The position numbers were made by a program, and so were the translations under genes. From NCBI GenBank assembly GCA_947304585.1, contig CAMZBI010000002.1, positions 1-64,000 on the forward strand: 64,000 nucleotides of DNA, given 5' to 3'. Shown here in pieces: positions 19,901 through 30,383 of this stretch. A model generated the notes under the pieces. It ran no database searches. It was not told the origin of the DNA and was given only the letters and a program-made list of their open reading frames with translations. The DNA is from an uncultured Clostridia bacterium (GTDB lineage: Bacteria; Bacillota; Clostridia; UBA1212). How positions within the stretch are numbered: the first letter of the stretch is position 1; the number at the start of each line of letters is the position of its first letter.

Positions 19901-20405
19901 CAAGGTGGATCTCTGCGTCGATCTGGTGAAGGGAGCTATAGAGGGCGGACATAAAATTCTTATTTTCTCCCAGTTTACCAGTATGCTGTCGATCATTGAG
20001 AAGCGTTTCGACGGTGAGAAGATCAGATATTTTTCTCTCATTGGTCAGACTCCGAAGGAGCGAAGGACCCGGATGGTGGAGGAGTTCAATTCCGGGGACG
20101 TGCCGGTCTTCTGCATATCTCTGAAAGCCGGGGGCACCGGTCTCAACCTCACCAGCGCGGACATAGTCATCCATTTTGACCCCTGGTGGAACATTGCCGT
20201 TCAGAACCAGGCGACGGACAGGGCCCACCGCATCGGGCAGAAGAATATCGTTACGGTGTACAAACTCATTGCCCACAACACGATCGAGGAAAACATAATG
20301 AAACTCCAGGACAGAAAAAAGGAACTCGCCAAAGAACTTCTTTCGGGTGAAAACTTTGACAACGTCTCCATCACAAGGGAGGAACTCCTGGAGATCTTGG
20401 GATAA
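16998..20405 (+). CDS. SNF2-family DEAD/DEAH helicase with SWIM zinc finger
   Basis: SWIM-like YICSCPGSNEKDRICKHCIALI; GGILGDEMGLGKTVQAIAFL; ALTGTPIENKLSELWSIFD; TDRAHRIGQ. Confidence 0.95.
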   Translation: MYTRFQLQSASSSRVDFQHGLDYFNEDRIERFSCINLEGTESGRMREVSATVKGTHDAYSARAVIDEVDDDPSTGILVSYICSCPGSNEKDRICKHCIALILKYLDLRDQGLLQDEENRSSEIMLEDIVLDTDKAFLSMLTAEKYRRHLEIAVKNRERTLRIVPYLTVTDSNIFVEFKAGDDKLYIVKDLAGYASAVMHNKSLNYGKNKAIVHSVDLFDDAGKKLIRFLERYRKNRHTYVRTYSAPKSEEDLRFLNLKNELLDLFFESVAGEEIDIADRSLYNRGGSAEISFGTGEGGESGEMTGSSSEGQSKAPVVKPVFRKYTVVNEIPDLKFTVTGLDGGALITGSFMPVFVGMDDLIFIGRDKVFVADQKQMGGALAFFKYVAASSCTSIFVSDRDLPLFVPEMLQDLKGLFDVTLVDFNENAYMPKEAVMKFYIDMPGQDIISCELYACYGEGEEEKRYNVLDERDYEGSSRDEAAEMAAYESLKRYFNKYDPNLKAAIMAKGAEAFYEFITGKVYELELLGDVYISEKIRNIKVKKASRISAGVSLQGDLLMFSVHSDDFTPEELSELLRKYDRKKKFFRLTDGTFVSIDGEGISNLANVSRMLEMSGVSLSGGTAVVPKFRALYLDSELSDNESVLISRSRDFRALIRNMKTFEDNDFEVPESLRDTLRNYQKHGFRWLKTLKQNGFGGILGDEMGLGKTVQAIAFLKSEYDEGAKAATLIVCPASLVYNWKSELSRFAPNLPAVVVSGKQEERAATVKELRPGDIAITSYDLLRRDVRLYSDIEFGYQIIDEAQYIKNSATLSSRAVKQIRSGFRLALTGTPIENKLSELWSIFDYLMPGLLHDYRGFKEEYETPIVSFRDNDALIRLRKIIHPFVLRRLKQDVLKDLPDKLEETITTQLTDAQDELYRANLSSIRQSLGKRTDDRNTGVTVQILAELMKLRQICCDPSLVYDNYDGGAAKVDLCVDLVKGAIEGGHKILIFSQFTSMLSIIEKRFDGEKIRYFSLIGQTPKERRTRMVEEFNSGDVPVFCISLKAGGTGLNLTSADIVIHFDPWWNIAVQNQATDRAHRIGQKNIVTVYKLIAHNTIEENIMKLQDRKKELAKELLSGENFDNVSITREELLEILG

Positions 20406-20453
20406 TTCAGAAAAACGGACAATCAGGCATATGCTTTGAGAGGGCGGACAGGG

Positions 20454-21752
20454 TTGAAATTTTTTATTTACACTTTCGGCTGCAAAACGAATACTTACGA
20501 GTCAGAGGCTCTCAGCCGTATTCTTTCAGAGACGGGCAGGTTTTCCGAGGCTGAAAGCTATATTGAGGCTGACGTAATTATCGTCAATTCCTGTATCGTT
20601 ACGGAGGAGAGCGAAAAGAAGGCCAGAAAACTCATCCGAAGGATGCGTCGGGAAAACGAAAAGGCCTGCATCGTTCTCTGCGGCTGCATGCCCCAGATAA
20701 AGAAGGAAAAGTGTCTTGACACAGGCGCCGACATTGTCTGCGGCAATACGGACAGGACAAAAACCCTGGCGCTCATTGAAGAGTATTTTGCGGGCGAAAA
20801 GGATCCCTCCGACAGGATATTCGACGTTTTGCCCCACAGCCCCGGGGAGGGGTTTGAACTGCTGGCTCCGAAACATTACAGAAATCTCACCCGGGCAAAC
20901 CTTAAGATCGAGGATGGCTGCGACTGTTTCTGCTCCTACTGCGTCATTCCTTTTGCTAGGGGCAGGGTGCGGTCCATGCCTGTAGACAAAGTCTTTTCAG
21001 TTGCAAAGGATCTGGTGCTGTCGGGGCACCGGGAGATCGTTCTCACGGGCATCAATATAGGTGCTTACGGCAAAGACATTGGCGCCGACATATATGATGC
21101 GGTAAAAGCCGTGGTGGACGCCGGCGCAGAGCGGGTAAGACTCGGCTCGGTGGAGATAGATCTTGTTTCCGACGAGACAATTGAAGAATTGGCGGGAATA
21201 CCGGAACTCTGCCCCCATTTTCACACGTCCCTTCAGTCGGGTTCCGACAGAATGCTGAAAAAAATGCTTCGACGCTACGATTCTGCAGAGTACAGGAGAA
21301 AGATCGAACTGTTGCGTGATAAATTTGCCAATGCATCCGTCACCACCGACGTGATAGTCGGATTTCCCGGCGAGACGGAGGAGGACTTTCTTGAAACAGT
21401 GAAATTCGTTAAAGAAGTGGGTTTTTTCAGGGTCCACGTCTTCCCATATTCAAGGAGACCCGGCACCGCTGCCGACAAGTACCCGGACCAGATCCCGGTT
21501 GAAGAAAAAAAGAGGCGGGTGAAGATCATTGAGGAGACAACCAAAGGGCTTAAAGCCTCATTCCTTCTGTCCCAGATCGGAAAAACCGTCAACGTTCTGT
21601 TTGAATCCGAAGGCGGCATCGCAAAGGGCCACGCCGAAAACTACGTGGAGGTTGCCGTCAGGACAGATGAAAACGTGAAGAACAGGTTACTGCCGGTTAA
21701 GATTTCAGGTGTTTCCGGCGATGGTGAAACAGCCCTGGGAGTGCTCCTTTGA
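20454..21752 (+). CDS. mtaB: tRNA (N6-threonylcarbamoyladenosine37-C2)-methylthiotransferase MtaB
   Basis: FFIYTFGCKTNTYESEAL; radical-SAM CDCFCSYCVIPFARGRVRS; TTG start after GAGAGGGCGGACAGG. Confidence 0.92.
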   Translation: MKFFIYTFGCKTNTYESEALSRILSETGRFSEAESYIEADVIIVNSCIVTEESEKKARKLIRRMRRENEKACIVLCGCMPQIKKEKCLDTGADIVCGNTDRTKTLALIEEYFAGEKDPSDRIFDVLPHSPGEGFELLAPKHYRNLTRANLKIEDGCDCFCSYCVIPFARGRVRSMPVDKVFSVAKDLVLSGHREIVLTGINIGAYGKDIGADIYDAVKAVVDAGAERVRLGSVEIDLVSDETIEELAGIPELCPHFHTSLQSGSDRMLKKMLRRYDSAEYRRKIELLRDKFANASVTTDVIVGFPGETEEDFLETVKFVKEVGFFRVHVFPYSRRPGTAADKYPDQIPVEEKKRRVKIIEETTKGLKASFLLSQIGKTVNVLFESEGGIAKGHAENYVEVAVRTDENVKNRLLPVKISGVSGDGETALGVLL

Positions 21753-21890
21753 CGGGACCCCGGAAATCATTGATTGTTTCTTTAAAACAGTGGTGGCTTT
21801 TGGCGGCTGATTCAAGAATCGCTTTAAAATTGCAATTTTGATGGTAAAATAGATTCGTTGCAGGTAATGGTCCTGCACCGGAGAGGTGTT

Positions 21891-22631
21891 ATGGAAGAAT
21901 TCAGGCTTCAAAAGTTTCTTGCCCACTCGGGCGTTGCGTCCCGGAGAGCCGCCGAGGAGATAATTGCCTCGGGCAAAGTGTTTGTAAACGGGAAAAGGAT
22001 CACGGATCCCGCTCATAAAGTGACTGCAAGGGACAAGGTCACCGTTGACGGAAAGACAGTTACTGTCACAAGGACAAAGACTTATATTATTCTCAACAAG
22101 CCTCTCGGAGTTCTTTCCTCTGCTTCCGATGACAGAGGCAGGACCTGCGTGACTGATTTGGTGAAAATTGAGAATACAAGACTCTATCCCGTGGGCAGAC
22201 TGGATTACGACACCCAGGGCATCATTCTTCTTACAGACGACGGGGATTTCATGCAGAGAGTCACCCATCCGAAATATGAGACTGAAAAGACATATGAAGC
22301 GCTTGTAAAAGGTGAACCCACCGAAGAGGACCTGGGAAAGCTGAGAGCCGGCGTGGAACTGGACGACGGACTGACCCTTCCGGCAAAAGCGGATGTGATA
22401 AGGTTTAAAGGACCCAATGCGGTGGTGAAAATTGTGATCCGGGAAGGACGCAACAGACAGGTAAGACGGATGTTGGACGCTGTGGGTTTTCCGGTGCTTA
22501 AACTTAAAAGGACTTCCATTGGCGGGCTTGAACTGGGGGAACTCAGAACCGGAGCCTGGAGACATATGAAACACAGGGATTTTGAAGCCCTGTTCGGTAA
22601 AAACGAAGCACGAAAACTGAAATTCGGTTGA
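21891..22631 (+). CDS. rluB: 23S rRNA pseudouridine synthase (RluB family)
   Basis: RLQKFLAHSGVASRRAAEEII S4 domain; GRLDYDTQGIILLTDDG; REGRNRQVRRML. Confidence 0.93.
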   Translation: MEEFRLQKFLAHSGVASRRAAEEIIASGKVFVNGKRITDPAHKVTARDKVTVDGKTVTVTRTKTYIILNKPLGVLSSASDDRGRTCVTDLVKIENTRLYPVGRLDYDTQGIILLTDDGDFMQRVTHPKYETEKTYEALVKGEPTEEDLGKLRAGVELDDGLTLPAKADVIRFKGPNAVVKIVIREGRNRQVRRMLDAVGFPVLKLKRTSIGGLELGELRTGAWRHMKHRDFEALFGKNEARKLKFG

Positions 22632-22647
22632 TTTTGAGGAAATAAAA

Positions 22648-23631
22648 ATGAGTTTATTTAAAGATTTATTTGGACCTATAGACGACGAGAGCAAAGCTGA
22701 GGAAAACTCGGAGGATGCGGTAAAAGAGGAATATTTCACACAGGAAGGGCCGGAAGGCGGCGAAAACCCGGATGACGGTATTCCTGCAGGTACGTCTGAT
22801 ACCGAAGTAGCGGAAGAGAATAATTTGGCGGACGGTGAGGCGGAAGAGACAGCGGAAAAGCCGGAGAAGTCTTTCTTCAAAAGGCTGAAAAACGCTGAGA
22901 AGCCCAGCGGATTGTACTATTTAAGGGAGACCCTTTCGTATGTGCTGATATTTATACTTGCCGTAATTTTGGGGCTTTTAATAAACATTTACATAGTCAG
23001 GCTGAGCCGTGTCAACGGAACGTCCATGTATCCCACTCTTCAAAACGGACAGTATCTTCTCACCAGCAGGCTCCCTGTTATTTTCAGAGATATACGGCGC
23101 GGAGACGTAGTGGTGTTCGACCACACGGGAGAGGTGAGAGATTTTGGAAAAGACCTTAAGGAAGCTCTGCTGGACAATGCCATAGTGGTCCTTCTTTCAG
23201 GCAAAAAATCCGAATCCGAGGAGAGCCATACATACTACATAAAAAGGGTTATAGGCATTGAGGGTGACGTGATAGCTTTCAAAGACAATAAGGTCTACCG
23301 GACTACTCTTGAAAACCTGGGCCTTGAAGAATACATCGAAGCAAACAACAGATACAATTCGGACCCGACACCCGCCAATATAGCCGCCCGTGAAGAGATT
23401 TACTACAAAATCACGCAGAAAAAACCGGATGAGACCTGGGAGGTCCTTGACGAACCCTACGTAAACAGTGAAGAGACCCCGAATTACAAGACCGTTGAAG
23501 GAAAGTACTGGGTCGTCGGCGAAGGCGAAATGTTCGTGATGGGCGACAACAGAAACAAGAGCAGAGACGGCAGAGCGATAGGCGTCATGCCCATAGACTC
23601 CATCATGGGAAAAGTGCTGGGCGAGCACTGA
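22648..23631 (+). CDS. lepB: Signal peptidase I with long acidic N-terminal extension
   Basis: VNGTSMYPTLQNGQYLL; YYIKRVIGIEGDVI; FVMGDNRNKSRDGRAIG. Confidence 0.93.
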   Translation: MSLFKDLFGPIDDESKAEENSEDAVKEEYFTQEGPEGGENPDDGIPAGTSDTEVAEENNLADGEAEETAEKPEKSFFKRLKNAEKPSGLYYLRETLSYVLIFILAVILGLLINIYIVRLSRVNGTSMYPTLQNGQYLLTSRLPVIFRDIRRGDVVVFDHTGEVRDFGKDLKEALLDNAIVVLLSGKKSESEESHTYYIKRVIGIEGDVIAFKDNKVYRTTLENLGLEEYIEANNRYNSDPTPANIAAREEIYYKITQKKPDETWEVLDEPYVNSEETPNYKTVEGKYWVVGEGEMFVMGDNRNKSRDGRAIGVMPIDSIMGKVLGEH

Positions 23632-23642
23632 TTTCCTCTGCC

Positions 23643-23674
23643 GGATGACCGCCTGCGCATGCGGGCGGTCATCC
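23643..23674. terminator. Strong intergenic hairpin after lepB
   Basis: GGATGACCGCC-tgcgcatgcg-GGCGGTCATCC; no long U run. Confidence 0.45.
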
Positions 23675-23774
23675 TGTAAAAATATCTTTTCGCCAATGAC
23701 AGCAGTCCTTTCTTCAGATTTTTCATTATGACAAAAAAGCTTTGGCGGCGCTTAAAAACAGTATTTAATTAAAA

Positions 23775-24401
23775 ATGATCAAAATCTGCATTGCATCAAA
23801 CAACAAAAACAAAATAAAACAGTTCGGCGAGATCTTTTCAAAAAAAGACATCGAGGTCGTTCTCATGACCGCAAAAGACACCGGCATGGGTGAGTTCCCG
23901 CCGGAAAACGGCAATACTTTTTACGGCAACAGCCTTATAAAAGCAAAGGCTCTTTACGCCCACGTGTCTTCCGTTGACGGTCTGCGGGACAGCTATATCG
24001 TTGCCGACGACTCCGGAATATGCGTTGACGCTCTTGGTGGCGCGCCGGGTATAAGATCCGCCAGGTTTTCAGGGGACAATGCCACGGACGCCGACAACAA
24101 CAAGCTCCTTCTTGAAAAACTGAAAGGCGTTGAAAACAGGGCTGCCCATTATTCCTGCGCGGTCACGGTGATCACTCCAAAGGGAAGGATAATGTGCGCC
24201 GGAGGCAGGGTGGACGGAAGAGTTATCGACGAGCCCAGAGGCTTTGACGGATTCGGCTACGACCCGTTTTTTTACGTGGACAGTCAGAAAAAGACCTTTG
24301 CGGAGCTTTCGCCGGACGTGAGAAATTCCATAAGCCACAGAGGACGGGCTCTCGGAAGGGCTGTGGATCTTATTGTCGAAGATGCCGGATCGGGGGACTG
24401 A
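23775..24401 (+). CDS. rdgB: XTP/dITP diphosphatase (RdgB/HAM1)
   Basis: IASNNKNKIKQFGEIF; YIVADDSGICVDALGGAPGIRSARFSG; GFGYDPFFY. Confidence 0.95.
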   Translation: MIKICIASNNKNKIKQFGEIFSKKDIEVVLMTAKDTGMGEFPPENGNTFYGNSLIKAKALYAHVSSVDGLRDSYIVADDSGICVDALGGAPGIRSARFSGDNATDADNNKLLLEKLKGVENRAAHYSCAVTVITPKGRIMCAGGRVDGRVIDEPRGFDGFGYDPFFYVDSQKKTFAELSPDVRNSISHRGRALGRAVDLIVEDAGSGD

Positions 24402-24405
24402 AGCT

Positions 24406-25161
24406 ATGAACGTTTCCGATTTTAAACATACGGTTCTCGTGACCGGCGGCTCCGGAGACATCGGTAGGGCTGTCGTAAAAAAGTTTCACGAAAACTATTA
24501 CAACGTTGCAGTTCACTGCAGCAGCGGCTATAAAGAGGCTGAGGATCTTTGTGGTGAACTGAACGCCAAAGGAGGCGGAAACGTTGCCAAAGCGTTCAGG
24601 GCCGATTTCAGAGATCCGTCAAGCATACTTGAAATGGCCGAGAGGATCTCATCTGAGATGGGTCCTGCCGGAATACTGGTCAACAATGCGGGCCTTAGCA
24701 TAACAAAACTTATCACCGATACGTCTTTTGACGAGTGGCGGGGCATTTTTTCGGTAAATACCGACGCAATGTTTCTGCTGTCAAAAGCGCTTCTTCCGGA
24801 AATGATCAGACAGAAATTCGGAAAGATCGTCAATATTTCGTCCATTTGGGGCATCTGCGGCGCCTCCTGCGAGGTGGCCTATTCCGCGTCAAAAGCGGCG
24901 GTGATCGGCTTCACCAAAGCACTTGCCAAAGAAGCGGGACCTTCGGGCATCAACGTAAACTGCGTGGCTCCCGGAGTCATTGACACGAAGATGAACAGCC
25001 GTTTGTCAGCCGATGATCTTAAAAGTCTCTCGGAAGATACGCCTCTTGGAAGACTCGGCACCCCGGAGGAAATAGCTGAGGCGGTGTTCTTCCTGTGCTC
25101 CGACAAGGCCTCGTTTATCACCGGACAAGTCCTGTCGCCGAACGGAGGTTTTGTGATATGA
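24406..25161 (+). CDS. fabG: SDR-family 3-oxoacyl-ACP reductase
   Basis: VLVTGGSGDIGRAVV; VNNAGLS; YSASKAAVIGFTKALAKE. Confidence 0.88.
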   Translation: MNVSDFKHTVLVTGGSGDIGRAVVKKFHENYYNVAVHCSSGYKEAEDLCGELNAKGGGNVAKAFRADFRDPSSILEMAERISSEMGPAGILVNNAGLSITKLITDTSFDEWRGIFSVNTDAMFLLSKALLPEMIRQKFGKIVNISSIWGICGASCEVAYSASKAAVIGFTKALAKEAGPSGINVNCVAPGVIDTKMNSRLSADDLKSLSEDTPLGRLGTPEEIAEAVFFLCSDKASFITGQVLSPNGGFVI

Positions 25162-25188
25162 TTCTTCCGGAAAAAGTCCTGCACGTGT

Positions 25189-25214
25189 GAGGAGCCCCGC
25201 GCTCCTCTTTTTTT
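25189..25214 (+). terminator. Rho-independent terminator after fabG
   Basis: GAGGAGC-cccgc-GCTCCTC-T7. Confidence 0.88.
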
Positions 25215-25262
25215 GCTTTGCCGGCCTTCTTTCAGCGGAGCAAAAGATAATAAAACCGGTAG

Positions 25263-26387
<1,125 letters not shown>

Positions 26388-26410
26388 CAAGCTCACGAAA
26401 GGAAGATCAA

Positions 26411-27604
26411 ATGAAGATATTAGTTATCAACTGCGGCAGTTCGTCGCTGAAATATCAGCTCATCGATATGGAGACCGAGCAGGTCATTGCCAAAGGCCTC
26501 TGCGAGAGGATCGGTATCAATGATTCTGTTCTCAACCACACCCCCGCCGGGAAGGGCAAGATCGTGATTAAAGTCGATCTTCCCAATCATGAAGTAGCTA
26601 TCCGCGAAGTTATCAAGGCTCTTACCGATAAAGAGATAGGCGTTATTTCGGATCTTTCCGAGATCTCCGCTGTGGGACACAGAGTGGTCCACGGAGGCGA
26701 AAAATTTGCCTGCTCAGTGCCGGTCACTGATGAAGTCATGAAGGCTCTTGAGGAATGCACACCTCTGGCTCCCCTTCACAATCCTCCGAACATCGTCGGC
26801 ATCAATGCGGTGACAGCGGCAATGCCCGGCATCCCCCAGGTAGGTGTCTTTGATACCGCTTTCCACCAGACAATGCCCGAAAAAGCCTACATGTATGCGC
26901 TTCCCTACGAGTTTTACGACAAATTCCGCATCAGAAAGTACGGATTCCACGGCACATCCCACAAATTCGTGGCCGAGAGCGCTGCCGAGATGCTGGGAAG
27001 GCCTCTTGAAGAGCTCAAAATCATCACCCTCCACATAGGGTCCGGTGCTTCCATCGCAGCTGTAAAATACGGAAAATGCGTGGATACATCCATGGGATTC
27101 ACCCCTCTTGACGGTCTTGTAATGGGCACCCGCTGCGGAAAACTGGATCCCGCAGTCCTCACGTTCCTTCTGAAGCAGGGCTACAACGGAAAAGAACTCA
27201 ACATGATCATGAACAAGAAATCCGGTGTCCTTGGCGTTTCCGGCGTAGGAGCAGATACCAGAGACGTCTGGGCCGCTGCAGATCACGGCGACAGAAGATC
27301 GATCCTCGCAAGGGATATGTTCATCTACCGAATTAAAGCCTATATCGGCGAGTACACCGCCGCCATGAACGGATGCGATGCCATCGTATTTACCGCAGGA
27401 GTAGGTGAAAACGACTTCTACACCAGGGAAAAGGTCTGCGAGGAGATGGATTTCCTTGGCATAAAGATGGATACGTCAAAGAACAACAGAAGAGGCGAAG
27501 CCGCAGATCTTTCTGCTCCGGATTCGAGAGTAAAGATACTGGTCATCCCCACCAATGAGGAACTGGCAATCGCCAGAGAGACCAAAAAGATCGTGTTTGG
27601 CTGA
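26411..27604 (+). CDS. ackA: Acetate kinase
   Basis: [40 protein letters not shown]. Confidence 0.98.
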   Translation: MKILVINCGSSSLKYQLIDMETEQVIAKGLCERIGINDSVLNHTPAGKGKIVIKVDLPNHEVAIREVIKALTDKEIGVISDLSEISAVGHRVVHGGEKFACSVPVTDEVMKALEECTPLAPLHNPPNIVGINAVTAAMPGIPQVGVFDTAFHQTMPEKAYMYALPYEFYDKFRIRKYGFHGTSHKFVAESAAEMLGRPLEELKIITLHIGSGASIAAVKYGKCVDTSMGFTPLDGLVMGTRCGKLDPAVLTFLLKQGYNGKELNMIMNKKSGVLGVSGVGADTRDVWAAADHGDRRSILARDMFIYRIKAYIGEYTAAMNGCDAIVFTAGVGENDFYTREKVCEEMDFLGIKMDTSKNNRRGEAADLSAPDSRVKILVIPTNEELAIARETKKIVFG

Positions 27605-27629
27605 TCGTAAAAATCATTATTCAACGTCA

Positions 27630-27665
27630 AAGCCGGAGCGCCTGCGGCGCCCCGGCTTTTAAAAA
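27630..27665 (+). terminator. Rho-independent terminator after ackA
   Basis: AAGCCGGAGCGCC-tgc-GGCGCCCCGGCTT followed by TT/AAAAAA. Confidence 0.75.
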
Positions 27666-27702
27666 AGCATCCCGCAAACGGATTTAAAGGCAGGTGATCA
27701 CC

Positions 27703-28284
27703 GTGGAAAACAAAAAACGCAATTCAAACAGTTCCTGGAAGGTATGGGTTTTTTCTTCTGTGCTCGTGGCTTTGGCCGTTATATTCACAAGACTGCTGTC
27801 CGTAAACATCGGCAGCACCATCAGAATAGGGCTCGGCAGATTTCCGACGATACTTGCCTGTTTCTTTTACGGCCCCTTTGTGGGATTTGTCGTCGGAGCC
27901 GTTTCTGATTTCATCGGCGCAATGATGTTCACCGGATGGAATTTTTCGCTTACTGTGCCTGCAGCACTGGCGGGCCTTCTTCCATATCTTTTTATAAAAC
28001 TTTTTAGAGTGGGCTCCGGCGGCCTTGGCGGAAAAGAGTCCCTCCGGTCTCTTCCCGGCATTATACTGACTGTGGTGTTCACCAAGGTCATCACCCAGGG
28101 AATTTTGATGTCCTTTCTTCTTGCCATCATGTACAACGGCATGAGCGCTCTTCCGGAACTGCTCCTCACCAGAAACATAATTACGGTCTGTGAGGCTGCC
28201 GCGGAATCCGCCATAATTTACGTACTTTACACCAACAAAGCCGTTTACGGCGCAGCCTGCAAAGGGCTTGCCCCAGTGAATTAA
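27703..28284 (+). CDS. folT: ECF transporter S component, folate-type
   Basis: Membrane protein RIGLGRFPTILACFFYGPFVGFVVGAVSDFIGAMMF; next to folC. Confidence 0.8.
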   Translation: MENKKRNSNSSWKVWVFSSVLVALAVIFTRLLSVNIGSTIRIGLGRFPTILACFFYGPFVGFVVGAVSDFIGAMMFTGWNFSLTVPAALAGLLPYLFIKLFRVGSGGLGGKESLRSLPGIILTVVFTKVITQGILMSFLLAIMYNGMSALPELLLTRNIITVCEAAAESAIIYVLYTNKAVYGAACKGLAPVN

Positions 28285-28313
28285 GACAACGGCATTTGTG
28301 CCACGGAGGCCTG

Positions 28314-30341
28314 ATGACGCCAATTGATCCCATTGACCGCCTGCATGCGGAAAAACGTGAATTTTCAAAGCCCGGTCTTTCCAGGGTTTCTTATTTGCTC
28401 GAAAGAGCCGGGAATCCGCAGGATCATCTTAAATTCGTTCACGTCGCAGGCACAGACGGCAAGGGTTCCTGCGCTTCATATATAGCCGCCGCTCTCACTG
28501 AGGCAGGGTTCGTCACAGGCCTGTACACATCCCCCGATGTTTTTGAGGCTTATGAAGGCATAACCGTTGACGGCGCCAGGATCACCTGCGACGAGCTGTC
28601 GGCTCTTATGGCGGAGCTTTCTGAACCCATTGGCGAACTTGACGGTGCCGGAGACGGACCCACGCCCTTTGAGATCGTCACAGCCTGTGTTTTTATGTGG
28701 TTCAGTAGGCAAAAATGCGATATTTGTGTAGTTGAATGCGGTATGGGCGGCCTTTATGACGCCACCAACGTTATCCCCCGGTCCGAAGTATCGGTTCTAA
28801 TGAACATCGGCAAGGATCACGTGAAGGCCCTTGGCAATACGGTGACCGACATCGCAAAAAACAAGGCGGGCATAATAAAACCGGGATCATCTGTGGTGTT
28901 CTACGGCGGCGACAGCGACGTCTTAAATGTGATATCCCGGGAGACAAAAAAGAACAAGGGAAAACTGACTGTTCCGGATTACGAAAAGGCCTGTGTCAGA
29001 GAACTGACTCTCAAAGGAACCGTTTTTGATTATAAGAATTTCAAGGACATCAGGCTTGAAATGCCGGGAAGGGCGCAAATAAAGAACTGCTGCTGCGCTG
29101 CAGAGGCTCTGATTGCTCTTGGCAAAAGAGGATTTGCGATTCCTCCTGAAAAAGCAGTAAAAGGTTTCGGCAGGGTCCGGATCCCCGGAAGGTTCGAAGT
29201 GTTCAGCGAAACACCTGCGGTGATATATGACGGTGCCCACAACGTACCGGGCTGGGAAGAACTGACTAAGAACCTGGAGGCGTTTTTTCCCGGGAAAAAA
29301 GTAAAGATCATCGCAGGCATAATGGCCGACAAAAACCGTGAGGCCATGATCCGCATGCTGAAGCCTTTTGAAGAAAGCATCTGCTGCGTCACGCCTTTAA
29401 ACAAAAGAGCTCTTGACGGTGAGAAACTGAGGGATCTGGCATCGGCGTCGGGAATGAACTCATCGGCAATGCCCGTCAGGAAAGCAATTGAAAAAACGAT
29501 TGGGAAATCAAATGAAAACGACGTGATCCTCGTCACCGGATCACTCTATCTATACAAAGAGGCGAGACCTTTGATTTTGGAAGCGGTCCGCCGGAAGGAG
29601 AAACAAATGAGCAAAAAGATACTGACTGTTGCAATAGACGGGCCCAGCGGGGCGGGAAAGAGCACTGTTGCCAAGGCCATATCCTCACAGTTCAAGATAG
29701 GCTACCTGGATACCGGAGCGATGTACAGAGCCGTTGCCCTTTACATGGTGAGAAGTATCCCGGAAGTGGAAAAAGAAGTGGAGGCAGGCGGACTGACCGC
29801 TGAAACAACGGCAAAGATCGTTTCTCTTCTAGATGACACGGGCCTTGAAGTCAGATATGACGATAGCAACGTTCAGCACGTGTACCTTGGCGAAGAGGAC
29901 GTGTCGGGCCTTATCAGGACGCCGATCATATCCATGGCAGCTTCGAAGGTGTCGGCAATACCCGAAGTCAGAGTGTTCCTTGTGGCGATGCAGCGGGAGA
30001 TAGGATCCAAAAACAGTATCGTTATGGACGGACGGGACATCGGCACCCACGTTCTCACCAACGCTTCGGTCAAAATCTTCCTGACCGCAAGCCCCGAAGA
30101 AAGAGCCAAAAGAAGATATAAAGAACTGCTGGGCAAGGGCATGGAGGCAGACTATGAAACAGTTCTCAAGGATATCATTGACAGGGACTACGGGGATTCC
30201 CACAGAGCCGCTTCTCCGCTGAAACAGGCTGAGGATGCTGTGCTCCTCGACACTTCGGATCTGGGCCTTGAGGAGTCGGTTGCCGCAGCGGTTGGAATCG
30301 TAACGGAAAAAACGGGGTTTAAACCGGTGAACGGGAACTGA
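28314..30341 (+). CDS. Fused folylpolyglutamate synthase (FolC) - cytidylate kinase (Cmk)
   Basis: FolC motifs VHVAGTDGKGSCASYIAAAL...ECGMGGLYDATNVI; Cmk motif TVAIDGPSGAGKSTVAKAISSQFKIGYLDTGAMYRA in the same frame with no intervening stop; internal GGAGAAACAAATG at 29597-29609. Confidence 0.9.
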   Translation: MTPIDPIDRLHAEKREFSKPGLSRVSYLLERAGNPQDHLKFVHVAGTDGKGSCASYIAAALTEAGFVTGLYTSPDVFEAYEGITVDGARITCDELSALMAELSEPIGELDGAGDGPTPFEIVTACVFMWFSRQKCDICVVECGMGGLYDATNVIPRSEVSVLMNIGKDHVKALGNTVTDIAKNKAGIIKPGSSVVFYGGDSDVLNVISRETKKNKGKLTVPDYEKACVRELTLKGTVFDYKNFKDIRLEMPGRAQIKNCCCAAEALIALGKRGFAIPPEKAVKGFGRVRIPGRFEVFSETPAVIYDGAHNVPGWEELTKNLEAFFPGKKVKIIAGIMADKNREAMIRMLKPFEESICCVTPLNKRALDGEKLRDLASASGMNSSAMPVRKAIEKTIGKSNENDVILVTGSLYLYKEARPLILEAVRRKEKQMSKKILTVAIDGPSGAGKSTVAKAISSQFKIGYLDTGAMYRAVALYMVRSIPEVEKEVEAGGLTAETTAKIVSLLDDTGLEVRYDDSNVQHVYLGEEDVSGLIRTPIISMAASKVSAIPEVRVFLVAMQREIGSKNSIVMDGRDIGTHVLTNASVKIFLTASPEERAKRRYKELLGKGMEADYETVLKDIIDRDYGDSHRAASPLKQAEDAVLLDTSDLGLEESVAAAVGIVTEKTGFKPVNGN

Positions 30342-30383
30342 TCACGCTCACAGGCATTACGTACGAACAGGAGTCATAAACTA

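Noticed and set aside
21705-22880. 391-aa antisense ORF opposite rluB/lepB
   Set aside because: Spans two convincing sense genes; Ser/Phe-rich artefactual translation.
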